A stretch of 64,000 bases of DNA, from the NCBI GenBank assembly GCA_018884025.1, contig JAHLFB010000123.1:1-64000 (forward strand), read 5' to 3'. Origin of the DNA: Candidatus Phocaeicola faecipullorum (GTDB lineage Bacteria > Bacteroidota > Bacteroidia > Bacteroidales > Bacteroidaceae). Shown here one piece after another: positions 33,623 through 42,867 of the stretch (position 1 is the first letter of the stretch; each line of letters opens with the position of its first letter). Both the position numbers and the translations under genes were made by a program. Under the pieces are notes generated by a model. The model did no database searches and was not told the origin of the DNA. It saw only the letters and a program-made list of their open reading frames with translations.

Positions 33623-34300
33623 ATGAATAACAACATTCCACCGATAACGAAAAATCTGCTTATCATAAATGTGCTTTGTTTCTTCGGCGCAATTGTGGCA
33701 GAAAGATATGGTATAGATGCGGACAAGATTTTGAGTTTGCATTTCTTTATGGCGTCCGATTTTAACATAGGTCAGCTGGTTACATATATGTTTATGCACG
33801 CGGGTTTTTCGCATATCTTTTTCAATATGTTCGCTTTGTGGATGTTCGGACGTGTATTGGAACAGGTCTGGGGACCCAAAAGATTTTTGATTTATTATAT
33901 GGTCTGCGGAATAGGAGCAGGACTTATTCAGGAGCTTGTACAGTTTGTTGAATATGAAACAGTGCTGTCCAACTATACTACAGTACAGACGGGTTACGGA
34001 CTTATATCGATGGATGAATATCTGAACATGATGCGTACTGTTGGTGCGTCGGGTGCCATTTATGGTATATTGTTGGCTTTCGGTATGTTGTTCCCTAACA
34101 GCCAGATGTTTGTTTTCCCTCTTCCTTTCCCTATAAAAGCCAAGTTCTTTGTGATATTCTATGCTTTGCTTGAACTCCTGTTGGGAATGTCTGCAAATGA
34201 TAATGTTGCTCATTTTGCTCACCTCGGAGGTATGTTATTCGGTTTGATATTAATCTTATATTGGAAAAAGAAAAATGGCAGCGGACAGATTTACTACTGA
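33623..34300 (+). CDS. Rhomboid family intramembrane serine protease
   Basis: The protein has 225 residues with six membrane segments. The catalytic Ser is in GASGAIYG and the His in VAHFAHLGG; the second-loop HxxFNM motif reads FSHIFFNMFALW. It cuts membrane proteins within the bilayer; substrates are unknown. Its end overlaps the start of a second rhomboid gene by 26 bases, so the two are made from one transcript. Confidence 0.93.
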   Translation: MNNNIPPITKNLLIINVLCFFGAIVAERYGIDADKILSLHFFMASDFNIGQLVTYMFMHAGFSHIFFNMFALWMFGRVLEQVWGPKRFLIYYMVCGIGAGLIQELVQFVEYETVLSNYTTVQTGYGLISMDEYLNMMRTVGASGAIYGILLAFGMLFPNSQMFVFPLPFPIKAKFFVIFYALLELLLGMSANDNVAHFAHLGGMLFGLILILYWKKKNGSGQIYY

Positions 34301-35168
34301 TTGGAAATATAATTTCTTTGGTCGCGATATTGTAGGGCGACTGATATTGATAAACTGTATTGTTTTTGTATTTGTAGAACTGGTAGGCATCTTTTTGATG
34401 CTTTTCAATGTTCCCTACAATCCCGTCGCGTCTTATCTCAGTCTTCCGTCCTCGCTGGAAAGATTTATGTATCAGCCATGGTCTATTGTGACATATATGT
34501 TTATGCATGGCGGCATATTTCATATACTTTTCAACATGTTGTGGCTGTATTGGTTCGGACGGCTGTTCTTGAATTTCTATTCGTCCAAACATTTGCGCGG
34601 ACTCTATGTGCTGGGTGGGTTGTGTGGCGGATTTCTTTATATGGTTTCATATAATGTTTTTCCGTATTTTGAATATACCAGAGATGTTGCAACATTGGTT
34701 GGGGCATCTGCTTCAGTACTTGCCATAGTAGTGGCTACAGCTGTAAGAGAGCCGGATTTTCCAGTACAATTCATGTTTATAGGAACTGTCAGATTGAAAT
34801 ACGTGGCATTGTTCATGGTTCTTTTTGATTTACTGTTTATGACATCAAGCAATGCCGGAGGACACATAGCTCACCTTGGCGGGGCTGCTGCCGGTTTCTG
34901 GTTCTCTTTGGGGCTTGCAAAAGGAAATGATGCTACCAAATGGATTAATGCAGTTCTTGATTTCTTCTCTGGAGGATTCAAGATGCCTAAACGTAAACCA
35001 AAAATGAAGGTTCATTATGGTGACCGTCAACAACAGTATGATTATAACGCACGCAAGAAGGCCGATGAGGACGAAATAAACCGTATCCTTGAAAAACTGA
35101 GAAAGTCCGGTTACGGAAGTCTGTCGGAGGATGAGAAAAAGAAACTTTTTGATGCAAGCAGAAGATGA
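34275..35168 (+). CDS. Rhomboid family protein with cytoplasmic C-terminal tail
   Basis: The protein has 297 residues. Membrane segments span about 20-225, with FHILFNMLWLYWFG, the active-site region LVGASASVLA and GHIAHLGGAAAG. The Ser is kept, but the following Gly of the canonical GxSG motif is Ala. A charged C-terminal tail (about 235-297: YDYNARKKADEDEINRILEK and LSEDEKKKLFDAS) is typical of one Bacteroidetes rhomboid group. It overlaps the genes on both sides (26 and 4 bases), so the three are translationally coupled. Confidence 0.88.
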   Translation: MAADRFTTDWKYNFFGRDIVGRLILINCIVFVFVELVGIFLMLFNVPYNPVASYLSLPSSLERFMYQPWSIVTYMFMHGGIFHILFNMLWLYWFGRLFLNFYSSKHLRGLYVLGGLCGGFLYMVSYNVFPYFEYTRDVATLVGASASVLAIVVATAVREPDFPVQFMFIGTVRLKYVALFMVLFDLLFMTSSNAGGHIAHLGGAAAGFWFSLGLAKGNDATKWINAVLDFFSGGFKMPKRKPKMKVHYGDRQQQYDYNARKKADEDEINRILEKLRKSGYGSLSEDEKKKLFDASRR

Positions 35169-36229
35169 AATTCATTAGGAATACATTTAAATTTGCTTTT
35201 TTGGTAGTTAACTTGATTGTAGGCATATGCTTTCTTATATGTGCTTACAGTCCTTTTGTCTCTCCGGTAGAGCATTCTGTATGGGCATGTGCCGGACTGT
35301 TCATTCCTGTATTTATAATCCTGAATCTTTGTTTCCTTGTATTTTGGATGTTTGTCAAATGGAAGATGGCTATAGTTCCAATTGCATTCTTCTTGTTGGG
35401 ATGGGATTCACTGGTTTCATATTGCCCTATCAATTTTCCTGCCGAATCATCAGGAGGCGATTCTCTGAAGATTCTTACTTATAATGTCATGCAGATGCAA
35501 AGTAAGAAGGGTAGCGATGTCAATCCTGTATTGGACTATATAAAGGGAAGTAACGCTGATATAGTATGTATTCAGGAATATCCTTATTATAACTCAGGTA
35601 TAAAGAAGCAAATGTTAAAAGTATATCCTTATATGAGAACATGTAAGGTAAATAATAGCAATGCAGTGGCGTGTTTCTCAAAATATCCTGTTTCGTTCAT
35701 AGAGGAGATAAAGGTAAAGAGCATGTATAACGGAAGTGCTGTATTCAAAGTCAAGTATAAAGAAAAGGATATTCCTGTCATTGTAAATCATTTGGAATCG
35801 AATAAACTTGATGCGTACGATAAGGAAGTCTATACCGCTATGCTTAAAGCGCCTGATGAGAAAAAAGTGAAAAGCGGAAGTAAACATCTTCTGAAGAAAC
35901 TTGCGGATGCTATGGCGATACGAGGTCCCCAGGCTGATATAATAGCAGAATATATACAGAAGGAATATTCACCGTATATGATAGTATGTGGCGATTTCAA
36001 TGATACTCCTGTATCGTATGTACATAATCGTATTTCAAAGAAACTGCATGATGCTTTTATCGAAGCGGGAAATGGTCCTGGAATAACCTATAACAGAAAT
36101 TTCCTGTATTTCAGAATAGATCATGTAATGGTAGGTAGTGCCTATAGAGTTTTAGAATGTAAGGTAGATGATTCCATTGATGCTTCCGACCATTATCCTT
36201 TATGGTGTATGCTTGAAATAAACTTTTAA
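35165..36229 (+). CDS. Endonuclease/exonuclease/phosphatase family protein, membrane-anchored
   Basis: The protein has 354 residues. Three membrane segments cover about the first 90 residues, then the EEP domain begins with LKILTYNVMQMQ. It includes DIVCIQEYP with the metal-binding Glu, the CGDFNDTP catalytic motif and the C-terminal SDHYPLWC with the catalytic Asp-His. Members hydrolyse phosphodiester or phosphomonoester bonds; the substrate here is unknown. It overlaps the second rhomboid gene by 4 bases (ATGA). Confidence 0.9.
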   Translation: MKFIRNTFKFAFLVVNLIVGICFLICAYSPFVSPVEHSVWACAGLFIPVFIILNLCFLVFWMFVKWKMAIVPIAFFLLGWDSLVSYCPINFPAESSGGDSLKILTYNVMQMQSKKGSDVNPVLDYIKGSNADIVCIQEYPYYNSGIKKQMLKVYPYMRTCKVNNSNAVACFSKYPVSFIEEIKVKSMYNGSAVFKVKYKEKDIPVIVNHLESNKLDAYDKEVYTAMLKAPDEKKVKSGSKHLLKKLADAMAIRGPQADIIAEYIQKEYSPYMIVCGDFNDTPVSYVHNRISKKLHDAFIEAGNGPGITYNRNFLYFRIDHVMVGSAYRVLECKVDDSIDASDHYPLWCMLEINF

Positions 36230-36345
36230 GTTCTTAGTTTTTTAGTTTTTAAGTTGGTTGATGCTTACATAAAAACTCAAGAACTCTCAAACTCACAAAC
36301 TTACAAACTCACAAACTTATAAACTTACAAACTTATAAACTCAAA
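36230..36345 (+). repeat. R1 hairpin repeat, copy F
   Basis: The left arm TTCTTAGTTTTTTAGTTTTT ends in AAGTTGG, the tip is TTGATGCTTACATAAAAAC, and the right arm has nine 8-base units (AAACTCAA, AACTCTCA, AACTCACA, AACTTACA and so on). It is the longest copy seen and ends just before the M3 peptidase gene. Confidence 0.8.
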
Positions 36346-36349
36346 ACAT

Positions 36350-38443
36350 ATGAAACAAGTAATGATGGCTTTGGCTTTGGGCGGCATGGTATGTGCATGT
36401 AGCCAAAAACAGGCGGATAATGTAAATCCGTTCATGACTGAGTTCCAGACTCCATATGGAACTCCTGATTTTAACAATATCAAGCTGGAACACTATGAAC
36501 CGGCTTTTATGAAAGGTATCCAGCAGCAGAATGCTGAAATAAAGGCTATAGTTGAAAATCCTGCCGAACCTACGTTTGAGAACACAATAGTGGCACTTGA
36601 CAACAGTGGAGAAATCCTTGCAAGAGTAGCAGGAGTATTTTATGCACTGACAGAGGCAGATACCAATGATGGATTGATGGAACTTGAGGCAAAAATGGCT
36701 CCGGTCTTGTCTGCTCATGAGGATAATATCTATTTGAATATGGATTTGTATCAGCGAGTAGCTGCTGTGCATGAAAAGGAAGCTAAAGGTGAAATAGAAC
36801 TGACAACTGAACAACATTATTTGCTCGACAAATATTATAAAAGGTTTGTATCTTCAGGAGCATCACTTGATGTTGAAAGTCAGGAAAAGTTGCGTGAGAT
36901 AAACCAGAAGTTATCTTCACTCTCTATCGAGTTCGGTAATCATGTATTGGCGGAAAATAATGCTTTCCAACTTGTTATAGACAACGAAGCTGACTTGGCC
37001 GGACTTCCTGAGTCTGTAGTTGCAGGTGCGGCAACTGAAGCAAAAGCCAATGGTATGGACGGAAAGTGGCTTTTCACACTTCAGGCTTCAAGCAGAACTC
37101 CATTTCTTCAATATGCGCAGAACCGCGAGTTAAGAAAGAAAATGTACCAGGCATATACCAATATGGGAAATAATGGCGATGCAAATGATAACAAGGAAGT
37201 TCTTAAGAATATCCTTTCTTTGCGTCTGGAGAAGGCCAAACTTATGGGATATGATAATTACGCACAATATGTCCTGGAAAATAATATGGCAAAGACTCCG
37301 GAGAATGTTATGAATTTCCTTGATGAACTTTGGAAATATTCCATTAATAATGCCAAGGTTGAGGCAGCAGAATTGCAGAAGATAATGGATAAGGAAGGAA
37401 AAGGAGAGAAACTTGAGGCCTGGGACTGGATGTATTATGCCGAGAAACTTCGTAAGGAAAAGTATGACTTGAACGAAGATGAAATAAAGCCTTATTTCAG
37501 TATTGATGATGTTAGAAACGGATTATTTTACGTAGTAAACAAATTGTATGGTATAACTCTTACTAAAGTTGACTCTATATCTGTTTATAATAAAGATGTT
37601 GATACATATATCGTGAACGATGCCGATGGCTCTTACCTCGGAGTATTCTATTCAGACTTTATGCCTCGTGCCAGCAAAAGGAGTGGAGCGTGGATGAGTA
37701 ATTTCCGTGAGCAGAAAGAGGGTGTACGTCCTCTTATCTACAACGTAGGAAGTTTCACTAAACCTGTGGGCGATGTACCTTCATTGCTGACAATTGACGA
37801 AGCACGCACTATGTTCCATGAATTTGGTCATGCGCTTCACGGAATGCTTTCACAGTGTAAATATTATGGCATATCAGGTACATCTGTAGCGCGCGATTTT
37901 GTTGAACTCCCTTCACAGATAATGGAGCATTGGACGGTAGCTCCTGAAGTGATGAAAGTATATGCAAAACATTATAAGACCAGAGAACCTATTTCTGACG
38001 AGCTTATTGCCAAGATTGAGAAACAGTCTCTCTTCAATAGCGGTTTTATGACTACAGAACTTCTTGCGGCTGCAATACTTGATATGGAATTGCATATGCT
38101 TACTTCTACGGAAGGACTTGACGTAATGGCATATGAAAAGCTGGTAATGGATAAGTTGGGATTAATTCCACAGATTGCTCCTCGTTACCGTGCTACATAT
38201 TTTAATCATATCATTGGTGGTTATGCCGCAGGATATTATGCTTACTTGTGGGCTGAAAGACTTGATGCAGACGCGTTCAGCGCTTTTGAGGAAAAAGGTC
38301 TGTTCGATCAGACAACAGCAACTTCGTTCCGCAAGAATATTCTTGAAAAGGGAGGTTCGGATGATCCTATGAAACTTTATGTAATTTTCCGTGGACAGGA
38401 ACCTAGCATTGAACCAATGCTGAAAAACAGGGGTTTAAAGTAA
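36350..38443 (+). CDS. dcp: M3 family metallopeptidase (dipeptidyl carboxypeptidase type)
   Basis: The protein has 697 residues with a lipoprotein-like signal (MVCACS). The zinc site is TMFHEFGHALHG, with the third ligand Glu in the following helix (ARDFVELPSQIMEHW). Overall it follows the Dcp/oligopeptidase A layout from NPFMTEFQTPYGTPDFNNI to NHIIGGYAAGYYAYLWAE. It removes dipeptides from the C terminus of oligopeptides. A lipoprotein signal suggests a periplasmic place, unlike the cytoplasmic E. coli enzyme. It lies directly after R1 copy F. Confidence 0.92.
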   Translation: MKQVMMALALGGMVCACSQKQADNVNPFMTEFQTPYGTPDFNNIKLEHYEPAFMKGIQQQNAEIKAIVENPAEPTFENTIVALDNSGEILARVAGVFYALTEADTNDGLMELEAKMAPVLSAHEDNIYLNMDLYQRVAAVHEKEAKGEIELTTEQHYLLDKYYKRFVSSGASLDVESQEKLREINQKLSSLSIEFGNHVLAENNAFQLVIDNEADLAGLPESVVAGAATEAKANGMDGKWLFTLQASSRTPFLQYAQNRELRKKMYQAYTNMGNNGDANDNKEVLKNILSLRLEKAKLMGYDNYAQYVLENNMAKTPENVMNFLDELWKYSINNAKVEAAELQKIMDKEGKGEKLEAWDWMYYAEKLRKEKYDLNEDEIKPYFSIDDVRNGLFYVVNKLYGITLTKVDSISVYNKDVDTYIVNDADGSYLGVFYSDFMPRASKRSGAWMSNFREQKEGVRPLIYNVGSFTKPVGDVPSLLTIDEARTMFHEFGHALHGMLSQCKYYGISGTSVARDFVELPSQIMEHWTVAPEVMKVYAKHYKTREPISDELIAKIEKQSLFNSGFMTTELLAAAILDMELHMLTSTEGLDVMAYEKLVMDKLGLIPQIAPRYRATYFNHIIGGYAAGYYAYLWAERLDADAFSAFEEKGLFDQTTATSFRKNILEKGGSDDPMKLYVIFRGQEPSIEPMLKNRGLK

Positions 38444-38465
38444 GTTCAGTTTAATAAGATATGAT

Positions 38466-38503
38466 AAAAAGGTCGCAAAACAACGCTTTTGCGGCCTTTT
38501 TTG
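38466..38503 (+). terminator. Rho-independent terminator after the M3 peptidase gene
   Basis: AAAAGGTCGCAAAA (38467-38480) pairs with TTTTGCGGCCTTTT (38487-38500) around a short loop, followed by TTTG. Confidence 0.9.
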
Positions 38504-38556
38504 TTCATATTTATCAAAATATCAGCATTCTTTCAGCTATAAACAGAAAAAAAAGC

Positions 38557-38564
38557 TATATTTG
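38557..38564 (+). promoter_or_regulatory. -7 box of secDF
   Basis: TATATTTG matches TAnnTTTG, with a weak TTTCAG at about -33. The start site would be near 38571, about 50 bases before the start codon. Confidence 0.6.
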
Positions 38565-38619
38565 CAACCTTGAAAAAACGTATCTAATTAAAAAGTAAAA
38601 TAAAATAAATTAAACTAAC

Positions 38620-41595
38620 ATGCAAAACAAAGGATTTGTAAAAGTCTTTGCGTTATTATTGACTCTTGCATGTGCCTTTTATCTTTCGTTCTCGTTCGTG
38701 ACTCGTCATCACATGAAACTTGCAGAACAGGATCCGAAGGGTGTGGCACATTACCTTGATTCTATGCAGAATGAAAAGGTGTGGCTTGGAGTTTATTCGC
38801 TGAAAGACTGCCGTGAGATGGAGATTGGTCTGGGTCTTGACCTGAAGGGTGGTATGAACGTCATACTGGAAGTGTCTGTTCCTGACGTAGTAAAAACACT
38901 TGCTGACAATAAGCCGGACGAAGCTTTCAACGCTGCTGTGGCTGAAGCTGCAAAACAGCAGATTACAAGTCAGGAAGATTTTATCACATTGTTCGTAAGA
39001 GAGTATAAGAAACAGGCTCCTGAAGGCAAGTTGGCTGAAATCTTCGCTACTCAGCAATTGAAAGACAAAGTTAACACTCGTAGCACTGACGCTGAAGTTG
39101 AAGCTGTTCTTCGTGAAGAGGTTAAGGCTGCAGTAGAAAACTCATATAATGTGTTGCGTACACGTATCGACCGTTTCGGTGTTGTTCAGCCTAATATCCA
39201 GACTCTTGAAGGAAAGATGGGACGTATTATGGTTGAACTTCCTGGTATCAAGGAACCTGAACGTGTGAGAAAACTTCTTCAGGGATCAGCAAATCTTGAG
39301 TTCTGGGAAACATACGAGGCTAAGGATATTGTTCCTGTTCTGGCATCAGCAGATAGCCGTGCTCGTGACATTCTTTCTGTTTCAGAAGGTACAGACTCTG
39401 TAGAGGTTAAGACTGAAGCTGCTGCGCCTGCTGTATCAGCAAAGGATAGTCTTACTGCCGCATTGAAGGGTGAAACAGCTGAAGCTAAAGTTGATATGGA
39501 ACAGTTGAAAAAGGAACATCCTTTGTTGTCTGTTCTTCAGTTGAATCAAAGCGGAGTAGGCTGTATCGTAGGTTATGCTGACTATAACGATACTGTTCAG
39601 ATTAATAAGGTACTTAACATGAAGGAAGTGAAAAATATCCTTCCACGCGACTTGAAGCTTATGTGGGGTGTTAAGGCATCTGATATGGATAAGACAGGCC
39701 GTATCTTCGAACTATATGCTATCAAGTCAACTCAGCGTAACGGACGTGCTCCACTTGAAGGTGACGTTATCGTAAATGCGCGTGATGAGTTCGACCAGTT
39801 CAACAAGCCATGTGTAAGCATGTCTATGAATACTGAAGGTTCTCGTCGTTGGGCAGTTCTTACAAAACAGAATATCGGTCGTGAAATAGCTATCGTACTT
39901 GATGGATACGTTTACAGTGCTCCACGTGTAAACGGTGAAATCACTGGCGGTAACTCACAGATTACAGGTAACTTTACTCCTGAAGTTACAAAAGACTTGG
40001 CTAACGTGTTGAAATCTGGTAAGATGCCTGCTCCTGCCCGTATCGTTCAGGAAGACATCGTAGGTCCGTCTCTTGGTCAGGAATCTATCAACCAGGGTAT
40101 CATGTCATTCATCGTTGCCTTGATTGTTCTTATGGTTTACATGTGCGTAATGTATGGATTCATACCTGGTATGATTGCTAACCTTGCATTGTTTGTAAAC
40201 TTCTTCTTCACACTTGGTATCTTGACTTCATTCCATGCTGCACTTACTATGTCAGGTATTGCCGGTATGGTATTGTCACTCGGTATGGCTGTAGATGCCA
40301 ACGTGCTTATCTATGAACGTACTAAAGAAGAGCTTCGCGCTGGTAAGGGTACTCGTCAGGCATTGTCTGAAGGTTACTCAAATGCGTTCTCGGCTATCTT
40401 CGACTCTAACTTGACTTCAATCATCACTGGTGTCATCCTGTTCAATTTCGGTACAGGTCCTATCCGTGGTTTTGCCACTACATTGATTATCGGTATCCTC
40501 TGCTCATTCTTCACTGCAGTGTTCCTGACTCGTATTGTTTACGAACACTATATGAATAAGGATAAGTGGCTGAACCTTACATTTACTACAGGTATATCTA
40601 AGAACCTGATGCAGAATGTACACTATAACTTCATGGGTGTAACTAAGAAGTCATTCACTTTCTGGGGTATTGCTATAGTAATATGTATCATCTCATTCTT
40701 TGTTCGTGGTCTTGCACAGAGTATCGACTTTACAGGTGGACGTAACTTTGTTGTTCAGTTTGAGAAAGTAGTTCAGCCTGAGACTGTACGCAGCTTGCTC
40801 CAGTCTAAGGTAGGTGATGCAAACGTACAGGCTATCGCTCTTGGTACAGACGGAAAGACTATCCGTGTGACTACTAACTATCGCATAGAAGAGGACTCAC
40901 CGACCATTGACGCCGAGATAGAAGAGTTCATATATGAATCATTGAAAGAGGGCAATTTGCTGGGCGAAGGAACTACGCTTGAAATATTCATCGACCGTGA
41001 CAACCGTGCCGGAGGTTCTATCATCAGTTCCCAAAAGGTAGGTCCGAGCATGGCGGACGATATAAAGACTTCTGCCATATGGTCTGTGATATTGGCACTT
41101 GTGGCTATAGGTTTGTACATACTTCTCAGGTTCCGCAATATCGCATTCAGTATAGGTGCCACAGTCGCTTTGGCTGTAGATACACTGCTGATAGTAGGTG
41201 CATACTCGCTGTTCCACGGAATTTTGCCGTTCTCTCTGGAGATTGACCAGACTTTCATCGGAGCTATCCTGACGGCTATCGGTTATTCCATAAACGATAA
41301 GGTGGTAATCTTCGATCGTGTGCGTGAATTCCTTGGATTGTATCCTTTGCGTGATCGTTGGCAGTTGTTCAATGATTCTCTGAATACGACTCTTTCACGT
41401 ACGGTCAACACTTCACTCAGTACTCTTATCGTGTTGTTGAGCATTTTGATTCTTGGCGGCGACAGTATCCGCAGTTTTGCGTTCGCCATGATTCTTGGTG
41501 TTGTAATCGGTACACTTTCTTCATTATTCTTGGCTTCGCCTGTTGCCTATCTTACTATGAGAGACAAGATGTCCAAGAATAAAAAAGAAGCTTGA
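38620..41595 (+). CDS. secDF: Protein translocase SecDF (fused)
   Basis: The protein has 991 residues. It joins SecD (about 1-640) and SecF (about 660-985) in one chain with twelve membrane segments. SecD shows LGLDLKGGMNVILEV near the start, the P1 domain with TRIDRFGVVQPNIQ, GSRRWAVLTKQNIGREIAIVLDG and the D4 motif MVLSLGMAVDANVLIYER. SecF shows QSIDFTGGRNFVVQFE and GYSINDKVVIFDRVRE. It pulls translocated proteins out on the periplasmic side using the proton gradient. Codon use is biased like that of a highly expressed gene. Confidence 0.95.
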   Translation: MQNKGFVKVFALLLTLACAFYLSFSFVTRHHMKLAEQDPKGVAHYLDSMQNEKVWLGVYSLKDCREMEIGLGLDLKGGMNVILEVSVPDVVKTLADNKPDEAFNAAVAEAAKQQITSQEDFITLFVREYKKQAPEGKLAEIFATQQLKDKVNTRSTDAEVEAVLREEVKAAVENSYNVLRTRIDRFGVVQPNIQTLEGKMGRIMVELPGIKEPERVRKLLQGSANLEFWETYEAKDIVPVLASADSRARDILSVSEGTDSVEVKTEAAAPAVSAKDSLTAALKGETAEAKVDMEQLKKEHPLLSVLQLNQSGVGCIVGYADYNDTVQINKVLNMKEVKNILPRDLKLMWGVKASDMDKTGRIFELYAIKSTQRNGRAPLEGDVIVNARDEFDQFNKPCVSMSMNTEGSRRWAVLTKQNIGREIAIVLDGYVYSAPRVNGEITGGNSQITGNFTPEVTKDLANVLKSGKMPAPARIVQEDIVGPSLGQESINQGIMSFIVALIVLMVYMCVMYGFIPGMIANLALFVNFFFTLGILTSFHAALTMSGIAGMVLSLGMAVDANVLIYERTKEELRAGKGTRQALSEGYSNAFSAIFDSNLTSIITGVILFNFGTGPIRGFATTLIIGILCSFFTAVFLTRIVYEHYMNKDKWLNLTFTTGISKNLMQNVHYNFMGVTKKSFTFWGIAIVICIISFFVRGLAQSIDFTGGRNFVVQFEKVVQPETVRSLLQSKVGDANVQAIALGTDGKTIRVTTNYRIEEDSPTIDAEIEEFIYESLKEGNLLGEGTTLEIFIDRDNRAGGSIISSQKVGPSMADDIKTSAIWSVILALVAIGLYILLRFRNIAFSIGATVALAVDTLLIVGAYSLFHGILPFSLEIDQTFIGAILTAIGYSINDKVVIFDRVREFLGLYPLRDRWQLFNDSLNTTLSRTVNTSLSTLIVLLSILILGGDSIRSFAFAMILGVVIGTLSSLFLASPVAYLTMRDKMSKNKKEA

Positions 41596-41649
41596 TTTAG
41601 AATCTGATAAGACATTACTTTATAAGAAAGCTTTATAGTTTGTACGACA

Positions 41650-41689
41650 AAAAAATCCCGGTCTTTTCAGGCCGGGATTTTTTGTTTTT
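41650..41689 (+). terminator. Bidirectional terminator between secDF and tdh
   Basis: AAAAAATCCCGG and CCGGGATTTTTT pair around a short loop, with A and T runs on both sides. It serves both convergent genes. Confidence 0.9.
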
Positions 41690-41729
41690 GTATATCAATG
41701 GAATTTATATATAAACTAATAACTGACAA

Positions 41730-42683
41730 CTACTTTGCGAATTTCTCCTTCAACTTGGCAAGCATATCACGTGTCATAGCATCAAGGTCATATTCAGGCT
41801 TCCATCCCCATTCTTCCCTTGCACAGGTATCGTCAAGTGAGTTAGGCCATGACTCTGCAATTGCCTGTCTGAGAGAATCTACATTATAAACCATCTTGAA
41901 ATCCGGTTCGTATTCCTTTATCTTGTTATATATTATTTCAGGGTCAAAACTCATTGATGCGATATTGAAAGAGTTTCTGTGTACAAATTTACTTGGGTCG
42001 GCTTCCATTATTTCTACGGCAGCCCTCAAGGCATCAGGCATATACATCATATCCATGAATGTTCCTTTCGCAATTGGGCACTCAAATTTTTCGCCTTTTG
42101 CAGCGGAATAGTAAATATCTACCGCATAGTCTGTGGTGCCACCTCCCGGAGGAGTTACATATGAAATCAAGCCAGGAAATCTGACCGACCTTGTGTCAAC
42201 ACCAAATCTGATAAAGTAATAGTCGCTAAGCAACTCTCCGGATACCTTGGTTACTCCGTACATGGTTCTTGGATTACGGATTGTGTCTTGAGGAGTTTTG
42301 TCCTTTGGGGTGTTATCTCCAAATACGCCTATAGAACTAGGGGTAAATACAGCACAATTCATAGTTCTTGCTACCTCCAAAACATTGAAAAGACCTCCTA
42401 TACCGATTTTCCATGCTAATTGAGGCTTTGCTTCAGCTACAGCTGAAAGTAAGGCTGCAAGGTTGTAAATAGTGTCTATTTTGTATTTTGAGACAGTTTC
42501 GGCTATTTGTTGTTCATTAGTTATGTCAACAATAGCACATGGACCTGATTCTCTTATTGTTTCATTAGGTTCTGCACCAGGTATGTAGCCGGCAACTATA
42601 TTGCCATTGTACATTCCTCTTAGTTTCATTGTAAGTTCGGAGCCTATCTGACCTGTAGATCCGATAATGAGGATATTTTTCAT
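41730..42683 (-). CDS. L-threonine 3-dehydrogenase, SDR (epimerase-like) type
   Basis: The protein has 317 residues with an extended-SDR fold. The NAD motif is IIGSTGQIGSELT, the catalytic region PSSIGVFG and YGVTKVSGE (Tyr-x-x-x-Lys), and the substrate part SYVTPPGGGTTDYAVDI. These match the bacterial short-chain threonine dehydrogenases, which oxidise threonine to 2-amino-3-ketobutyrate. The gene for the next enzyme of that pathway, kbl, is divergent from it (185 bases apart), which supports the call strongly. Confidence 0.9.
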   Translation of the reverse strand: MKNILIIGSTGQIGSELTMKLRGMYNGNIVAGYIPGAEPNETIRESGPCAIVDITNEQQIAETVSKYKIDTIYNLAALLSAVAEAKPQLAWKIGIGGLFNVLEVARTMNCAVFTPSSIGVFGDNTPKDKTPQDTIRNPRTMYGVTKVSGELLSDYYFIRFGVDTRSVRFPGLISYVTPPGGGTTDYAVDIYYSAAKGEKFECPIAKGTFMDMMYMPDALRAAVEIMEADPSKFVHRNSFNIASMSFDPEIIYNKIKEYEPDFKMVYNVDSLRQAIAESWPNSLDDTCAREEWGWKPEYDLDAMTRDMLAKLKEKFAK

Positions 42684-42718
42684 AAAGGTATTTTTATTGG
42701 TTAATCATTCATTTTGTA

Positions 42719-42726
42719 CAAAGATA
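42719..42726 (-). promoter_or_regulatory. -7 box of tdh
   Basis: TATCTTTG on the minus strand matches TAnnTTTG, 36 bases before the start codon. Confidence 0.5.
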
Positions 42727-42822
42727 TTTATTGTTTCTATATTTATGAGAAAAATATACGAAAAGAATGTGGTTTTTCAAAAAAAAATCGGAACTTTGGT
42801 GTGTAGCTAACATGTTTTGTTT

Positions 42823-42830
42823 TAAATTTG
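42823..42830 (+). promoter_or_regulatory. -7 box of kbl
   Basis: TAAATTTG matches TAnnTTTG, 38 bases before the start codon. TTTG at 42795-42798 is 24 bases upstream, a little far for the -33 element. Confidence 0.5.
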
Positions 42831-42867
42831 GCTATAATAGATTATTAACCTTAATATATAAATCCTT

